Shown here: positions 1 to 6,016 of the stretch, piece after piece
Position numbering within the stretch: position 1 is the first letter of the stretch
How the letters are laid out: every line of letters starts with the position of its first letter
Assembly: GCA_937898525.1 (NCBI GenBank)
Contig: CALCBC010000131.1
Coordinates: forward strand, 1 to 39,819
Reading direction: 5' to 3'
DNA from: an uncultured Sphingomonadales bacterium
GTDB taxonomy: Bacteria; Pseudomonadota; Alphaproteobacteria; Sphingomonadales; Sphingomonadaceae
DNA length: 39,819 nucleotides
Notes under the pieces: model-generated
The model's database searches: none
What the model saw: the letters and a program-made list of their open reading frames with translations, nothing else
Told to the model about the DNA's origin: nothing
Program-made: the position numbers and the translations under genes

Positions 1-26
1 AAGGGGCGGATCGCCCATCGGCGCGA

Positions 27-49
27 AAAAGAGGGACAGTCCCTCTTTT
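27..49 (-). terminator. perfect 23-bp palindrome, likely terminator of the psp operon
   Basis: Eleven-base arms flank one central base (position 38). The outer part is A4 on one side and T4 on the other; the inner part is GAGGGAC/GTCCCTC. Read leftward, it gives a GC-rich stem followed by a T-run, about 50 bases after the stop of the last PspB-like gene, so it can act as an intrinsic terminator. The symmetry could also let it terminate transcription arriving from the left edge. The core GGGACTGTCCC recurs near 14914-14939, so it may be a dispersed repeat used as a terminator. Confidence 0.5.
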
Positions 50-75
50 CCCGGCCCGCGGGGACTTGCGGCGAG

Positions 76-90
76 AAAAGAGGGACTGTC
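76..90 (-). repeat. half copy of the GAGGGAC palindrome
   Basis: The sequence AAAAGAGGGACTGTC repeats one arm and the centre of the palindrome at 27-49. It lies only 9 bases from the stop codon of the last PspB-like gene. The pair could form alternative hairpins at the 3' end of the psp transcript. Confidence 0.5.
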
Positions 91-99
91 GCAGCCGCG

Positions 100-336
100 T
101 CAGAGGTCGACGCCGTTGGCGATGGCTTCGAGCTTGCGGATGCGTTCCTTGAGGTCGGCGAGCTCGATGCGGGCCGCGCCTTCGCGGGCGCCGCCTTCGA
201 TCTCGTGCGAGCGCCGGCCCGTCTCGAGCTCGCGGCTCTTGAGGGCCAGCCAATCCTGCCAGCCCTTGAGCATGGCGCCGGCGACCACCATGAGTCCCAT
301 CAGGGTACTGGCGGCGATCAGCAGATCCTGGCTCAT
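100..336 (-). CDS. PspB-like small membrane protein 7 (shortest, last of the array)
   Basis: A 78-residue protein with one N-terminal membrane helix (about residues 5-23) and a charged amphipathic coiled-coil tail ending DLKERIRKLEAIANG. That tail matches the PspB pattern of a short R/E helix with an LE-x-I core, but the 'VTD...IExLR' ending of its neighbours is missing, so it is the most truncated member. The start ATG at 336 follows AAGGAG by about ten bases. An upstream in-frame ATG at 414 would overlap the preceding gene and add a basic segment without membrane character, so I reject it. It is the last gene before the terminator-like palindrome. It is probably co-transcribed with pspA-B-C. 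The function of this paralogue is unknown; a role as an inner-membrane partner in envelope stress is inferred. Confidence 0.75.
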   Translation of the reverse strand: MSQDLLIAASTLMGLMVVAGAMLKGWQDWLALKSRELETGRRSHEIEGGAREGAARIELADLKERIRKLEAIANGVDL

Positions 337-364
337 TGTCGCTAGTCTCCTTGCCCTCGAATTC

Positions 365-622
365 TCATTCCTCGCGCAGGCGGTCGATCTCGGCCGCGAG
401 CCGCCTGGTCTCACGGTCCTCGGTGGCGATCCGTTCGAGCACCTTGACCCGTTCGCGGAGCTCCTCGACCTCGCGCTTGAGCGCGGCGTCCTCGCGCTCG
501 ACGAGCTTCTCGTTGCCCATGATGTCGGTGGTGATTCCGGCGCTGGCGCGGTGCCTGGTCTTGATGATCTCAGCCACGCAGACCAGGGCCACGATGATGA
601 CGATGGCAGTCCAGAAACTCAT
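365..622 (-). CDS. PspB-like small membrane protein 6
   Basis: An 85-residue protein. Residues 3-20 form a hydrophobic membrane helix. A linker with TTDIMGNEKL follows, then a strongly charged coiled coil (about 43-85) containing RERVKVLERIAT and ending EIDRLREE. The core VLERIAT is the same signature seen in its five upstream neighbours and in the tail of true PspB proteins. The start overlaps the previous stop (ATGA, bases 619-622), indicating translational coupling, and AAGGGG precedes it by eight bases. A longer in-frame reading upstream is only the antisense or shifted shadow of neighbouring genes. The cytoplasmic coiled coil presumably mediates homo- or hetero-oligomerisation with PspA/PspB/PspC relatives; this is inference. 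Confidence 0.8.
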   Translation of the reverse strand: MSFWTAIVIIVALVCVAEIIKTRHRASAGITTDIMGNEKLVEREDAALKREVEELRERVKVLERIATEDRETRRLAAEIDRLREE

Positions 623-951
623 TGCGCCGTCCCCTTGCTCTCGATCGGCTGCGGCCGGTCGCGCAGCGCCTCGATCTGGCTCGCGAGGTCGTAGCTGCGG
701 TCGGTGACGATCCGCTCGAGCACCGCGAGCCGGTCCTCCGAGGCCTCGAGGCGGTCGACCAGGCGGGCGTTCTCCGCTTTCAGCCGCGCGACCTCGTCGG
801 TCTCGATCCGGGCACGGCGGCGGCGCTTGCCACCACACGAACCTTCCTCGACCGGGAGGCCATGCTTCGCCTGGATCCACGTCTTGAGGATCCCGCCGAA
901 CGTGGCGATCGCGATGATACCGAGCACGAATTCCGGTCCACCCCAGTGCAT
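619..951 (-). CDS. PspB-like small membrane protein 5
   Basis: A 110-residue protein with an N-terminal membrane helix (about 7-25). A basic linker with KHGLPVEEG and GGKRRRR follows, then a coiled coil (about 50-100) with VLERIVTDRSYDLASQIEAL at 77-96. The linker motif K-x-G-x-P-[IV]-E is shared with its immediate upstream paralogue (KNGYPIEG), which suggests these two are the most recent or most closely related pair. The start is at 951, preceded by AAGGGG/AGGAC, with a 30-base gap after the upstream gene. The stop overlaps the next start by four bases. It belongs to the psp operon by position and motif; its specific role is unknown. Confidence 0.82.
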   Translation of the reverse strand: MHWGGPEFVLGIIAIATFGGILKTWIQAKHGLPVEEGSCGGKRRRRARIETDEVARLKAENARLVDRLEASEDRLAVLERIVTDRSYDLASQIEALRDRPQPIESKGTAQ

Positions 952-981
952 CGTCCTGTCCCCTTCCTGTCCTCTCGACCG

Positions 982-1347
982 TCAGTTCGTCGGCTTGTCG
1001 TGCTTCGTCGCGACGAGGGCCGGCTCCTCGCGCAGCCGCTCGATCTCGTGGCCGAGCCGGTAGCCGCTGTCGGTGACGATCCGTTCGACGTTGACCAGGC
1101 GGTCCTGCAGCGCGCCGATCTCGGCCCGCAGCTGGGCGTTCTCCTGGGTCAGCAGCTTGACCCGCTCCTTGGTCTCGGCGTCGGTGCCGGGCTTGAGCGA
1201 CTGGCCCCACATGCCCTCGATCGGGTAGCCGTTCTTGATCTTCAGCCGGGTGTTGTGGACGCTGGCGAGAATGCCTCCCAGCGACACGGCGACCGCCCCG
1301 GCGATGACCCAGCCGATGTACGGCAGGACTTGCGGCAAGACCTCCAT
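982..1347 (-). CDS. PspB-like small membrane protein 4
   Basis: A 121-residue protein, the longest of the array. A membrane helix spans about 8-30. It is followed by KNGYPIEGMWGQSLKPG, then a coiled coil (about 57-108) containing NVERIVTDSGYRLGHEIERL. The first bases of the start codon overlap the preceding stop (TGATG), and GAAGGAG lies eight bases upstream. PspB proteins of enterobacteria are about 74 residues, so this paralogue has an enlarged linker. It lies mid-array, with coupled translation on its upstream side. A contribution to PspA recruitment or membrane sensing is an inference from family membership only. Confidence 0.82.
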   Translation of the reverse strand: MEVLPQVLPYIGWVIAGAVAVSLGGILASVHNTRLKIKNGYPIEGMWGQSLKPGTDAETKERVKLLTQENAQLRAEIGALQDRLVNVERIVTDSGYRLGHEIERLREEPALVATKHDKPTN

Positions 1348-1649
1348 CAGTTGAGCTCCTTCTCGGGCCCGGCGAGCGCAGGGGCAGGCTCGTCGCGCAG
1401 TTCCTCGATCTGCAGCGCCAGGTCGGCCCCCTTGTCGGTGGCGATGCGCTCGAGCACGCGGACGCGCTGTTCGAGCTTCTCGACGTGCGCCGCATACTGT
1501 GCGGCCTTCTCGGCCGTGCGGTCGGCGGTCAGCGCCAGTTGCTGCTCCTTGTAGGACATGATCCGCTTGAAGATCGTGCCTACCAGGATGGTCACGGCGA
1601 TCAGGCCGCCGATGATGGCGACGATTGCAATGGTTTCGCCCGGGCCCAT
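1347..1649 (-). CDS. PspB-like small membrane protein 3
   Basis: A 100-residue protein. Residues 6-29 form a hydrophobic helix with an Ile/Gly-rich face. Residues 35-88 form a coiled coil that includes AEKAAQYAA, a segment shared almost exactly with the next paralogue upstream, then VLERIATDKGADLALQIEEL. The tail ends in DEPAPALAGPEKELN. The start ATG overlaps the upstream TGA by one base (TGATG) and has AAGGA eight bases before it. The shared AEKAAQYAA block shows that this gene and its upstream neighbour derive from a tandem duplication. Confidence 0.82.
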   Translation of the reverse strand: MGPGETIAIVAIIGGLIAVTILVGTIFKRIMSYKEQQLALTADRTAEKAAQYAAHVEKLEQRVRVLERIATDKGADLALQIEELRDEPAPALAGPEKELN

Positions 1650-1936
1650 CAGTTGTTCCTTTCCGTTTCGGCCGCTTCGAGCCGATCCTCGACGCGGCGC
1701 TGGTCGCGCAGCGCTTCGATCTGCGCGGCGACGTCGTAGCCGCGGTCGGTGACGATGCGCTCGAGCACGCGGACACGTTCCTCGAGCTCGGACGTGCCGG
1801 CCGCGTACTGCGCCGCCTTTTCGGCCGCGAGCTTCGCCTGGACCTCGAGCACCTTGCGCTGATGCTGGGTCCAGATGGCGATGACCGGAATGCCGAACGC
1901 GCCGAGGACCGCCACGAGGCCGATAAGTTCTCCCAT
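1649..1936 (-). CDS. PspB-like small membrane protein 2
   Basis: A 95-residue protein with a membrane helix at about 3-22 and a coiled coil from about 27 to 78. It contains AEKAAQYAA and then ELEERVRVLERIVTDRGYD and QIEALRDQR. The ELEERVR-[VI]-LERIVTDRGY block is nearly identical to that of paralogue 1, so both flanking genes are clear relatives. GGGAG lies eight bases before the ATG, and the start overlaps the previous stop by one base. This is probably an inner-membrane protein with a cytoplasmic tail, like PspB; the topology is inferred from the hydrophobic N-terminus. Confidence 0.83.
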   Translation of the reverse strand: MGELIGLVAVLGAFGIPVIAIWTQHQRKVLEVQAKLAAEKAAQYAAGTSELEERVRVLERIVTDRGYDVAAQIEALRDQRRVEDRLEAAETERNN

Positions 1937-2235
1937 CAGATTTGCTCCCTCTGCACCGGATCCCCGATCCGGGTCCCGGCGGTGCGATCGTCGCGCAGCG
2001 CCTCGATCTTCTGCGCCAGCTCGTAGCCGCGGTCGGTGACGATCCGTTCGAGGATCCGCACGCGTTCCTCGAGCTCTTCGATGCGCTCGGCGTCGCGGAT
2101 GCGCTCCGCATCGGGCCTGCGGGCCGCGTCGGCCGCGATGCGCTTCTCTTCGAGCTTGGCGCGGCTCTGCACCCAGACGATCCCGACGACCATCAGGAAA
2201 GGAGCGAGTACCGCGACGGTTCCTGCATCGAACAT
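1936..2235 (-). CDS. PspB-like small membrane protein 1
   Basis: A 99-residue protein with a membrane helix (about 5-23), a basic/acidic coiled coil (about 27-85) and the signature ILERIVTDRGYELAQKIEAL at 61-80. The family PspB tail has the same layout: R/E-rich helix, LE-x-I core, then a short acidic/aromatic end. An AGGGGG Shine-Dalgarno lies about ten bases before the ATG. It starts 24 bases after the pspC stop, the largest spacing in this part of the operon apart from 5/4 and 7/6. It is the first of seven consecutive paralogues. Confidence 0.83.
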   Translation of the reverse strand: MFDAGTVAVLAPFLMVVGIVWVQSRAKLEEKRIAADAARRPDAERIRDAERIEELEERVRILERIVTDRGYELAQKIEALRDDRTAGTRIGDPVQREQI

Positions 2236-2259
2236 CTGTTCAATCCCCCTTGGCCGGCG

Positions 2260-2634
2260 TCAGCGCAGGCGTTCGATCTCGGCCGACAGCCGCGGGTTGC
2301 TGCTAACGTAGTAGGTCTCGACCTCGGCCAGGCGCCGATCGATGTCGCGGAACCGGGCGCGGATCTCGCGGGCGGTGCGCTTGGGCGACTGGCGCACGCG
2401 CTGCCAGTACCTTTGCTCGTCCTGGTCGACGTAGAGGTGGTCGGGCTTCTTCGACGCGAGCAGGCCGAGGGCGAAGTAGACCGGGATGCCGAAGCCGGTC
2501 GAGATGGTCAGGATGACGAAGGCCAGCCGCCACCAGATCGCGTTGATCCCGGTGTAGTCCTCGAGCCCCGAGCAGACGCCCATGAGCTTGGCGTTCTGCT
2601 TGTCGCGGTAGAGCGTGGTGCGCGGGCTGTTCAC
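2260..2634 (-). CDS. pspC: phage shock protein PspC (GTG start)
   Basis: A PspC-domain protein of 124 residues. PspC is an inner-membrane sensor/partner that works with PspB to relieve PspF inhibition by PspA in the enterobacterial paradigm. The domain covers about residues 4-66: TTLYRDKQNAKLMGVCSGL, then a Trp-containing turn and a hydrophobic segment (about 34-60). The start is a GTG at 2634 whose GTGA overlaps the pspB stop, giving translational coupling; the next in-frame ATG would cut into the conserved domain. The C-terminal tail (VETYYVSSNPRL ... AEIERLR) ends in the same 'EIExLR' motif as the PspB-like proteins downstream, suggesting a shared interaction surface. Confidence 0.92.
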   Translation of the reverse strand: MNSPRTTLYRDKQNAKLMGVCSGLEDYTGINAIWWRLAFVILTISTGFGIPVYFALGLLASKKPDHLYVDQDEQRYWQRVRQSPKRTAREIRARFRDIDRRLAEVETYYVSSNPRLSAEIERLR

Positions 2635-2936
2635 GGGCGGGCTCCCTTCTTCTCGGCGAGCAGGCGGTCGAGCTCGCGCAGCGGTTCGTTGTCGATTTCC
2701 CGGTCGTGCCGGATGCGGGCCGGCTTGAAGTCGGGGTTGTCCGAGGCGACCAGCCTCTCGACCGTGTCCATCCGCTCGTCGAGCCGGCGGGCCAGCTGGT
2801 AGAGCTCCTCGAGCAGGTGCTCGTCGTCGGTGGTGATCGTCGCCGCGGTCTTCCACTTGGTGATGTAGTGCATGATGATCCACGGCAGGCCGATGAAGAT
2901 CGTCAACACCACCAGCACTGGGCCAAATTCGTCCAC
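2631..2936 (-). CDS. pspB: phage shock protein PspB
   Basis: A 101-residue PspB. It has an N-terminal membrane helix (about 5-25) ending HYITKW, then a cytoplasmic coiled coil (about 38-65) with ELYQLARRLDERMDTVERLV, the PspB signature of Leu-rich heptads followed by an R-x-x-x-[VL]-E-x-[IL] core. A charged extension to residue 101 makes it longer than the roughly 74-residue enterobacterial protein. It starts four bases after the pspA stop and overlaps pspC by four bases. In the known system PspB and PspC bind PspA when the membrane is stressed, freeing PspF. It is the likely ancestor or sister of the seven downstream paralogues. Confidence 0.92.
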   Translation of the reverse strand: MDEFGPVLVVLTIFIGLPWIIMHYITKWKTAATITTDDEHLLEELYQLARRLDERMDTVERLVASDNPDFKPARIRHDREIDNEPLRELDRLLAEKKGARP

Positions 2937-2939
2937 GGC

Positions 2940-3635
2940 TCAGTTCCCCTTCTTCTTCTCGTCGTCGGCCATGCCGAGCGCGCGCTTCATCTCTTCGAGC
3001 TCGGCGTCGATCTTGTCGGCGCCTTCGAGCGCGGCGATCTCGTCGGCGAGGCTCGGTCGGCTGGTGCCGTCGGAGATCGACAGCGCGTCGGCGCGGCCTT
3101 CGGCGTAGTCGACGCGGCGCTCGAGCTGGTCGAAGCGGGCGAGCGCCTCGTCGACCCGCTCGTTGGTCATCAGGCTGCGCAGCTTGACGCGGTTCTCGGC
3201 GCTCTCGAGCCGGGCGGCGATCTGGGTCTGCCGGCTGCGCGCCTCGCGCAGGCGGTTCTGCAGCTTCTGGATGTCCTGCTCGTAGGCGCGCAGCGCGTCG
3301 TCGAGCACGGCGATCTCCTGCTTGAGCTGGTCGGCCATGTCGGCCGCCCGCTTCTTCTCGACCAGAGCGGCACGGGCGAGGTCCTCGCGGCCCTTGCTCA
3401 GCGCCAGCTGCGCCTTCTCGCCCCAGTCGGCCTGGAGTTTCTCGAGCTTGACCGTGTGGCGGTGCATCTCCTTCTGGTCCGCGATCGTACGCGCCGCGCT
3501 GGCCCTGACCTCGACCAGCGTCTCCTCCATCTCGAGGATGATCATGCGGATCATCTTCGCCGGGTCGTCGGCCTGGTCGAGGAGCTCGTTGAAGTTGGCG
3601 GCGATGATGTCACGGGTGCGGGAAAAGATGCCCAT
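2940..3635 (-). CDS. pspA: phage shock protein PspA (membrane-bound stress effector)
   Basis: A 231-residue PspA/IM30 family protein. The N-terminal MGIFSRTRDIIAANFNELLD is the amphipathic membrane-binding helix, followed by DDPAKMIRMIILEMEETL and long coiled coils to about residue 190. In the known system PspA inhibits PspF in unstressed cells and oligomerises on damaged inner membrane. The chosen ATG at 3635 has GGAG eight bases upstream and gives family length. The frame stays open upstream to an alternative ATG at 3791, which overlaps the previous stop (ATGA) and has its own GGAG; that form would carry 52 extra residues containing a DREIERLR motif. Both starts may be used. The C-terminus is Lys-rich (DDEKKKGN). 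Confidence 0.93.
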   Translation of the reverse strand: MGIFSRTRDIIAANFNELLDQADDPAKMIRMIILEMEETLVEVRASAARTIADQKEMHRHTVKLEKLQADWGEKAQLALSKGREDLARAALVEKKRAADMADQLKQEIAVLDDALRAYEQDIQKLQNRLREARSRQTQIAARLESAENRVKLRSLMTNERVDEALARFDQLERRVDYAEGRADALSISDGTSRPSLADEIAALEGADKIDAELEEMKRALGMADDEKKKGN

Positions 3636-3791
3636 CCAGGGTACTCCGGATACGAAGGAATTGACGGTTTCGAGTGGCGAACTGGCAGTCGGGGTCGGGC
3701 TCGTGCGGAGCCGCTCGATCTCGCGGTCGAGCCGCGAAGCCTTGCGGGCCGCGCCGCCCATGGCGGACAGGGGGGTGTCCTCGCCCGTCAT
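3636..3791 (-). other. in-frame 52-codon extension upstream of pspA, possible alternative start
   Basis: The segment reads MTGEDTPLSAMGGAARKASR, then LDREIERLR and a Ser/Thr/Pro-rich linker, directly into the PspA Met at 3635 without a stop. The ATG at 3791 overlaps the stop of the preceding 51-aa gene and has GGAG five bases upstream, so ribosomes are expected to enter here. The EIERLR word recurs at the C-termini of PspC and several PspB-like proteins. It may give a longer PspA isoform, or be a short leader reading through into pspA. Confidence 0.45.
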
Positions 3792-3943
3792 GCCAGCTCC
3801 ACGACCGGGGCCGTGACGACCACGGCCTCGGCCGTCGTGCCGAGCTGGTGCGACAGCGCGAAGACGTTGAACGTTACCATCGCGGCAACGCTCACCAGCG
3901 CGGCGAGGCCGAGCTTGCTGGTGAAGAACTCGCGGTCGAACAT
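3788..3943 (-). CDS. 51-aa single-pass membrane peptide, first gene of psp operon
   Basis: A small protein starting MFDREFFTSKLGLAALVSVA with one membrane helix at about residues 11-31, then a short tail rich in Val/Ala/Thr. A full AGGAGG at 3954-3959 lies ten bases before the ATG. It is the first gene after the sigma-54 promoter, and its stop overlaps the alternative pspA start (ATGA). It has no recognisable domain. Its position and strong ribosome-binding site argue that it is a real gene and a psp component, perhaps a small membrane partner of PspA. Confidence 0.72.
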   Translation of the reverse strand: MFDREFFTSKLGLAALVSVAAMVTFNVFALSHQLGTTAEAVVVTAPVVELA

Positions 3944-3983
3944 GACGGTGATACCTCCTGATCCCAAGTTGTACCGGCCAGTG

Positions 3984-4000
3984 AGCAAGAGGCGTGCCAA
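3984..4000 (-). promoter_or_regulatory. sigma-54 (-24/-12) promoter of the psp operon
   Basis: Read leftward the site is TTGGCACGCCTCTTGCT, a full match to the sigma-54 consensus YTGGCACG-N4-TTGCW, with the GG (3998-3997) and GC (3986-3985) doublets 12 bases apart. Transcription should begin near 3973, about 30 bases before the first start codon, with the AGGAGG at 3959-3954 in between. The divergent gene encodes a PspF-type sigma-54 activator, which fits exactly. PspF binding sites are expected between about 4010 and 4095, but I could not identify them with confidence. Confidence 0.92.
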
Positions 4001-4099
4001 AACGCGAAATCGGGAGAAATCGCGGCTTCGCGGGCGCGTGGCGCGCGCGGGATATGGTGGAGATTGCCAGCATGTGGGGATTTCCGCTAGAAGTTGGTC

Positions 4100-5140
4100 A
4101 TGGATCGGGAATCCCAGCATTTCATCGGCCAGTCGGGCGCCTTTCTCGACGCGGTGGAGCGCGCCAGCCGCGCGGCGCCGATGCGCCGCCCGGTGCTGGT
4201 GATCGGCGAGCGCGGCACCGGCAAGGAGCTGATCGCCGAGCGCCTTCACCGCCTGTCGAACCGCTGGGAAGAGCCGCTGGTGATCATGAACTGCGCGGCG
4301 CTGCCCGAGACGCTGATCGAGGCCGAGCTGTTCGGCCACGAGGCCGGCTCGTTCACCGGCGCGACGCGACACCGCGTCGGGCGCTTCGAGGAGGCCGATC
4401 GCGGGACGCTGTTCCTCGACGAGATCGGCACGCTGTCGATGGCCGCGCAGGAGCGGCTGCTGCGCGCGGTCGAGTACGGCGAGGTCACGCGGATCGGCTC
4501 GTCGCGCCCGATCAGGGTCGACGTGCGCATCGTCGCCGCGACCAACGAGGACCTGCCGAGCCTCGCCGCGCAGGGCCGCTTCCGCGCCGACCTGCTCGAC
4601 CGGCTGAGCTTCGAGGTCATCACGCTGCCGCCGCTGAGGGTGCGCGAGGGCGACATCGACGTGCTCGCCGACTTCTTCGGCCGGCGCATGGCGGCCGAGA
4701 TCGGCTGGGAATCGTGGCCCGGCTTCGCCGACCACGTCCGCCGCCAGCTCGACGAGTACCCGTGGCCGGGCAACGTGCGCGAACTGAGGAACGTGGTCGA
4801 GCGCGCGGTCTATCGCTGGGACGACTGGACGCAGCCGATCGCGCACATCCAGTTCGACCCGTTCGACAGCCCGTGGAAGCCGGCGCCTTCGCCGCCGCGC
4901 GAGGGCAACGGCGCGGTGGCGCCGGCAAGCCCGGCGGCCGCGCGGCCCGCGGTGGCCGACTACGATTCGGTCTCCGACCTGCGCGCCGCGGTCGACGCGC
5001 ACGAGCGGGCGATCCTCGAGCACCACCTCGGGCGCAACCGCTGGAACCAGCGGCAGACCGCGAAGGCGCTCGGATTGACCTACGACCAGCTCAGGCACTG
5101 CATCAGGAAACACGGGCTGAGCGAGCGCGCGCCCGAGTGA
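4100..5140 (+). CDS. pspF: PspF, sigma-54-dependent activator of the psp operon
   Basis: A 346-residue enhancer-binding protein without a receiver domain, as is typical of PspF. The AAA+ domain starts near the N-terminus (HFIGQSGAFLDAVERASRAA). It has Walker A GERGTGKE (about residues 36-43), a sigma-54 contact loop reading GSFTGA rather than the usual GAFTGA, Walker B GTLFLDEIG, and sensor/arginine-finger segments FRADLLDRL and WPGNVRELRN. A Pro/Ala-rich linker leads to a C-terminal Fis-type helix-turn-helix (NRWNQRQTAKALGLTYDQLR). The ATG at 4100 is preferred over an in-frame TTG at 4094. It is transcribed divergently from the psp operon it should activate, and PspA should hold it inactive until envelope stress. 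Confidence 0.93.
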   Translation: MDRESQHFIGQSGAFLDAVERASRAAPMRRPVLVIGERGTGKELIAERLHRLSNRWEEPLVIMNCAALPETLIEAELFGHEAGSFTGATRHRVGRFEEADRGTLFLDEIGTLSMAAQERLLRAVEYGEVTRIGSSRPIRVDVRIVAATNEDLPSLAAQGRFRADLLDRLSFEVITLPPLRVREGDIDVLADFFGRRMAAEIGWESWPGFADHVRRQLDEYPWPGNVRELRNVVERAVYRWDDWTQPIAHIQFDPFDSPWKPAPSPPREGNGAVAPASPAAARPAVADYDSVSDLRAAVDAHERAILEHHLGRNRWNQRQTAKALGLTYDQLRHCIRKHGLSERAPE

Positions 5141-5325
5141 CTGCGGCTTCCTTCCGCTGACCGCTGAGTCCCGCAGCCGCCGGCCACCGCAAAGGGACCG
5201 GCGGACCATCCCGCGCGACGAACCGGGGAAATTCGCAGCACCGCCGGGGGTTTCTCCGATGTCGGACGCCGGCTCTGGCCGCAGGCTCGCGCCGGGTATC
5301 GCCCGAGCTTTGCCGGACCCCGCTC

Positions 5326-5934
5326 ATGCGCTGGTTGCTCCGCCTGCTGGTACCGTTTCTCTGCGTCCTGTCGCTAGCGGCACAGGCGCAGGTCGCGACT
5401 GTGCGGGTCGAGGCCTACGGCCCGTTCGTCGTGCTCGATTCGCGCCGGGCGGCACTGATCGGCAGCACCGACGAACGCTCCCCGGCCGCGTTCCGCGCGA
5501 TGCTCCGGCGGCACCCGTCGCTCGAGCAACTGGTGTTCGTCGAATGCCCGGGGACCCACGACGACGTGTCCAACCTCGCGCTCGGCAGGATGATCCGCGC
5601 GGCACGGCTGGAAACCTACGTCCCGCCGGGCGCCTCGGTCCGCTCGGGCGCGGTCGAGCTGTTCCTCGCCGGGATCCGCCGACGCATCGACGACGGGGCC
5701 ATGTTCGCAGTCCACGCGTGGCGCGACGAGCGCGGCTACGAGGCGGGCGACTTCGCGGCGGATTCGCCGCAGCATCGCAAGTACGTCGCGTACTACGCCG
5801 AGATGGGCATGAGCCGGCGCAATGCCGAGGCGTTCTACGCAATGACCAACGCCGCGCCCCATCTCAGTGCCCGCTGGCTGACGGCCGCGGAGATGCGCGC
5901 GTGGATCCAGCCCGCCGGGACGCGCGGCAGGTAG
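5326..5934 (+). CDS. secreted ClpP/crotonase-fold-like protein (COG3904-type)
   Basis: A 202-residue protein with a signal peptide (MRWLLRLLVPFLCVLSLAAQ, cleavage near AQA/Q at 20-23). The mature part resembles the predicted periplasmic ClpP-like family: a strand ending VECPG where related proteins have SPGG, then helix ALGRMIRAARLETYVPPG. A possible nucleophile lies in VRSGAVELFLAG (Ser107), and FAVHAW (His130) follows as in 'GVH' of the family. The Ser/His pair is visible but catalysis is unproven, and the SPGG oxyanion loop is degenerate (ECPGTHDD), so it may be inactive or non-proteolytic. It lies 185 bases after pspF in the same direction; the gap shows no clear promoter or terminator. 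Confidence 0.6.
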   Translation: MRWLLRLLVPFLCVLSLAAQAQVATVRVEAYGPFVVLDSRRAALIGSTDERSPAAFRAMLRRHPSLEQLVFVECPGTHDDVSNLALGRMIRAARLETYVPPGASVRSGAVELFLAGIRRRIDDGAMFAVHAWRDERGYEAGDFAADSPQHRKYVAYYAEMGMSRRNAEAFYAMTNAAPHLSARWLTAAEMRAWIQPAGTRGR

Positions 5935-6016
5935 CGAGCGGCGGCTTCCGACCGGGCGGGCTATGCCCCGTCCGAGGATTGGGGTACGACCCGAGCGGGT
6001 AACAGGGGGGTATGCC

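Noticed and set aside
365..1495. A long leftward open frame spanning several PspB-like genes
   Set aside because: Only its last 85 residues match a membrane/coiled-coil protein with a proper ribosome-binding site. The rest is Arg/Pro/Ala-rich frame noise across three better-supported small genes.
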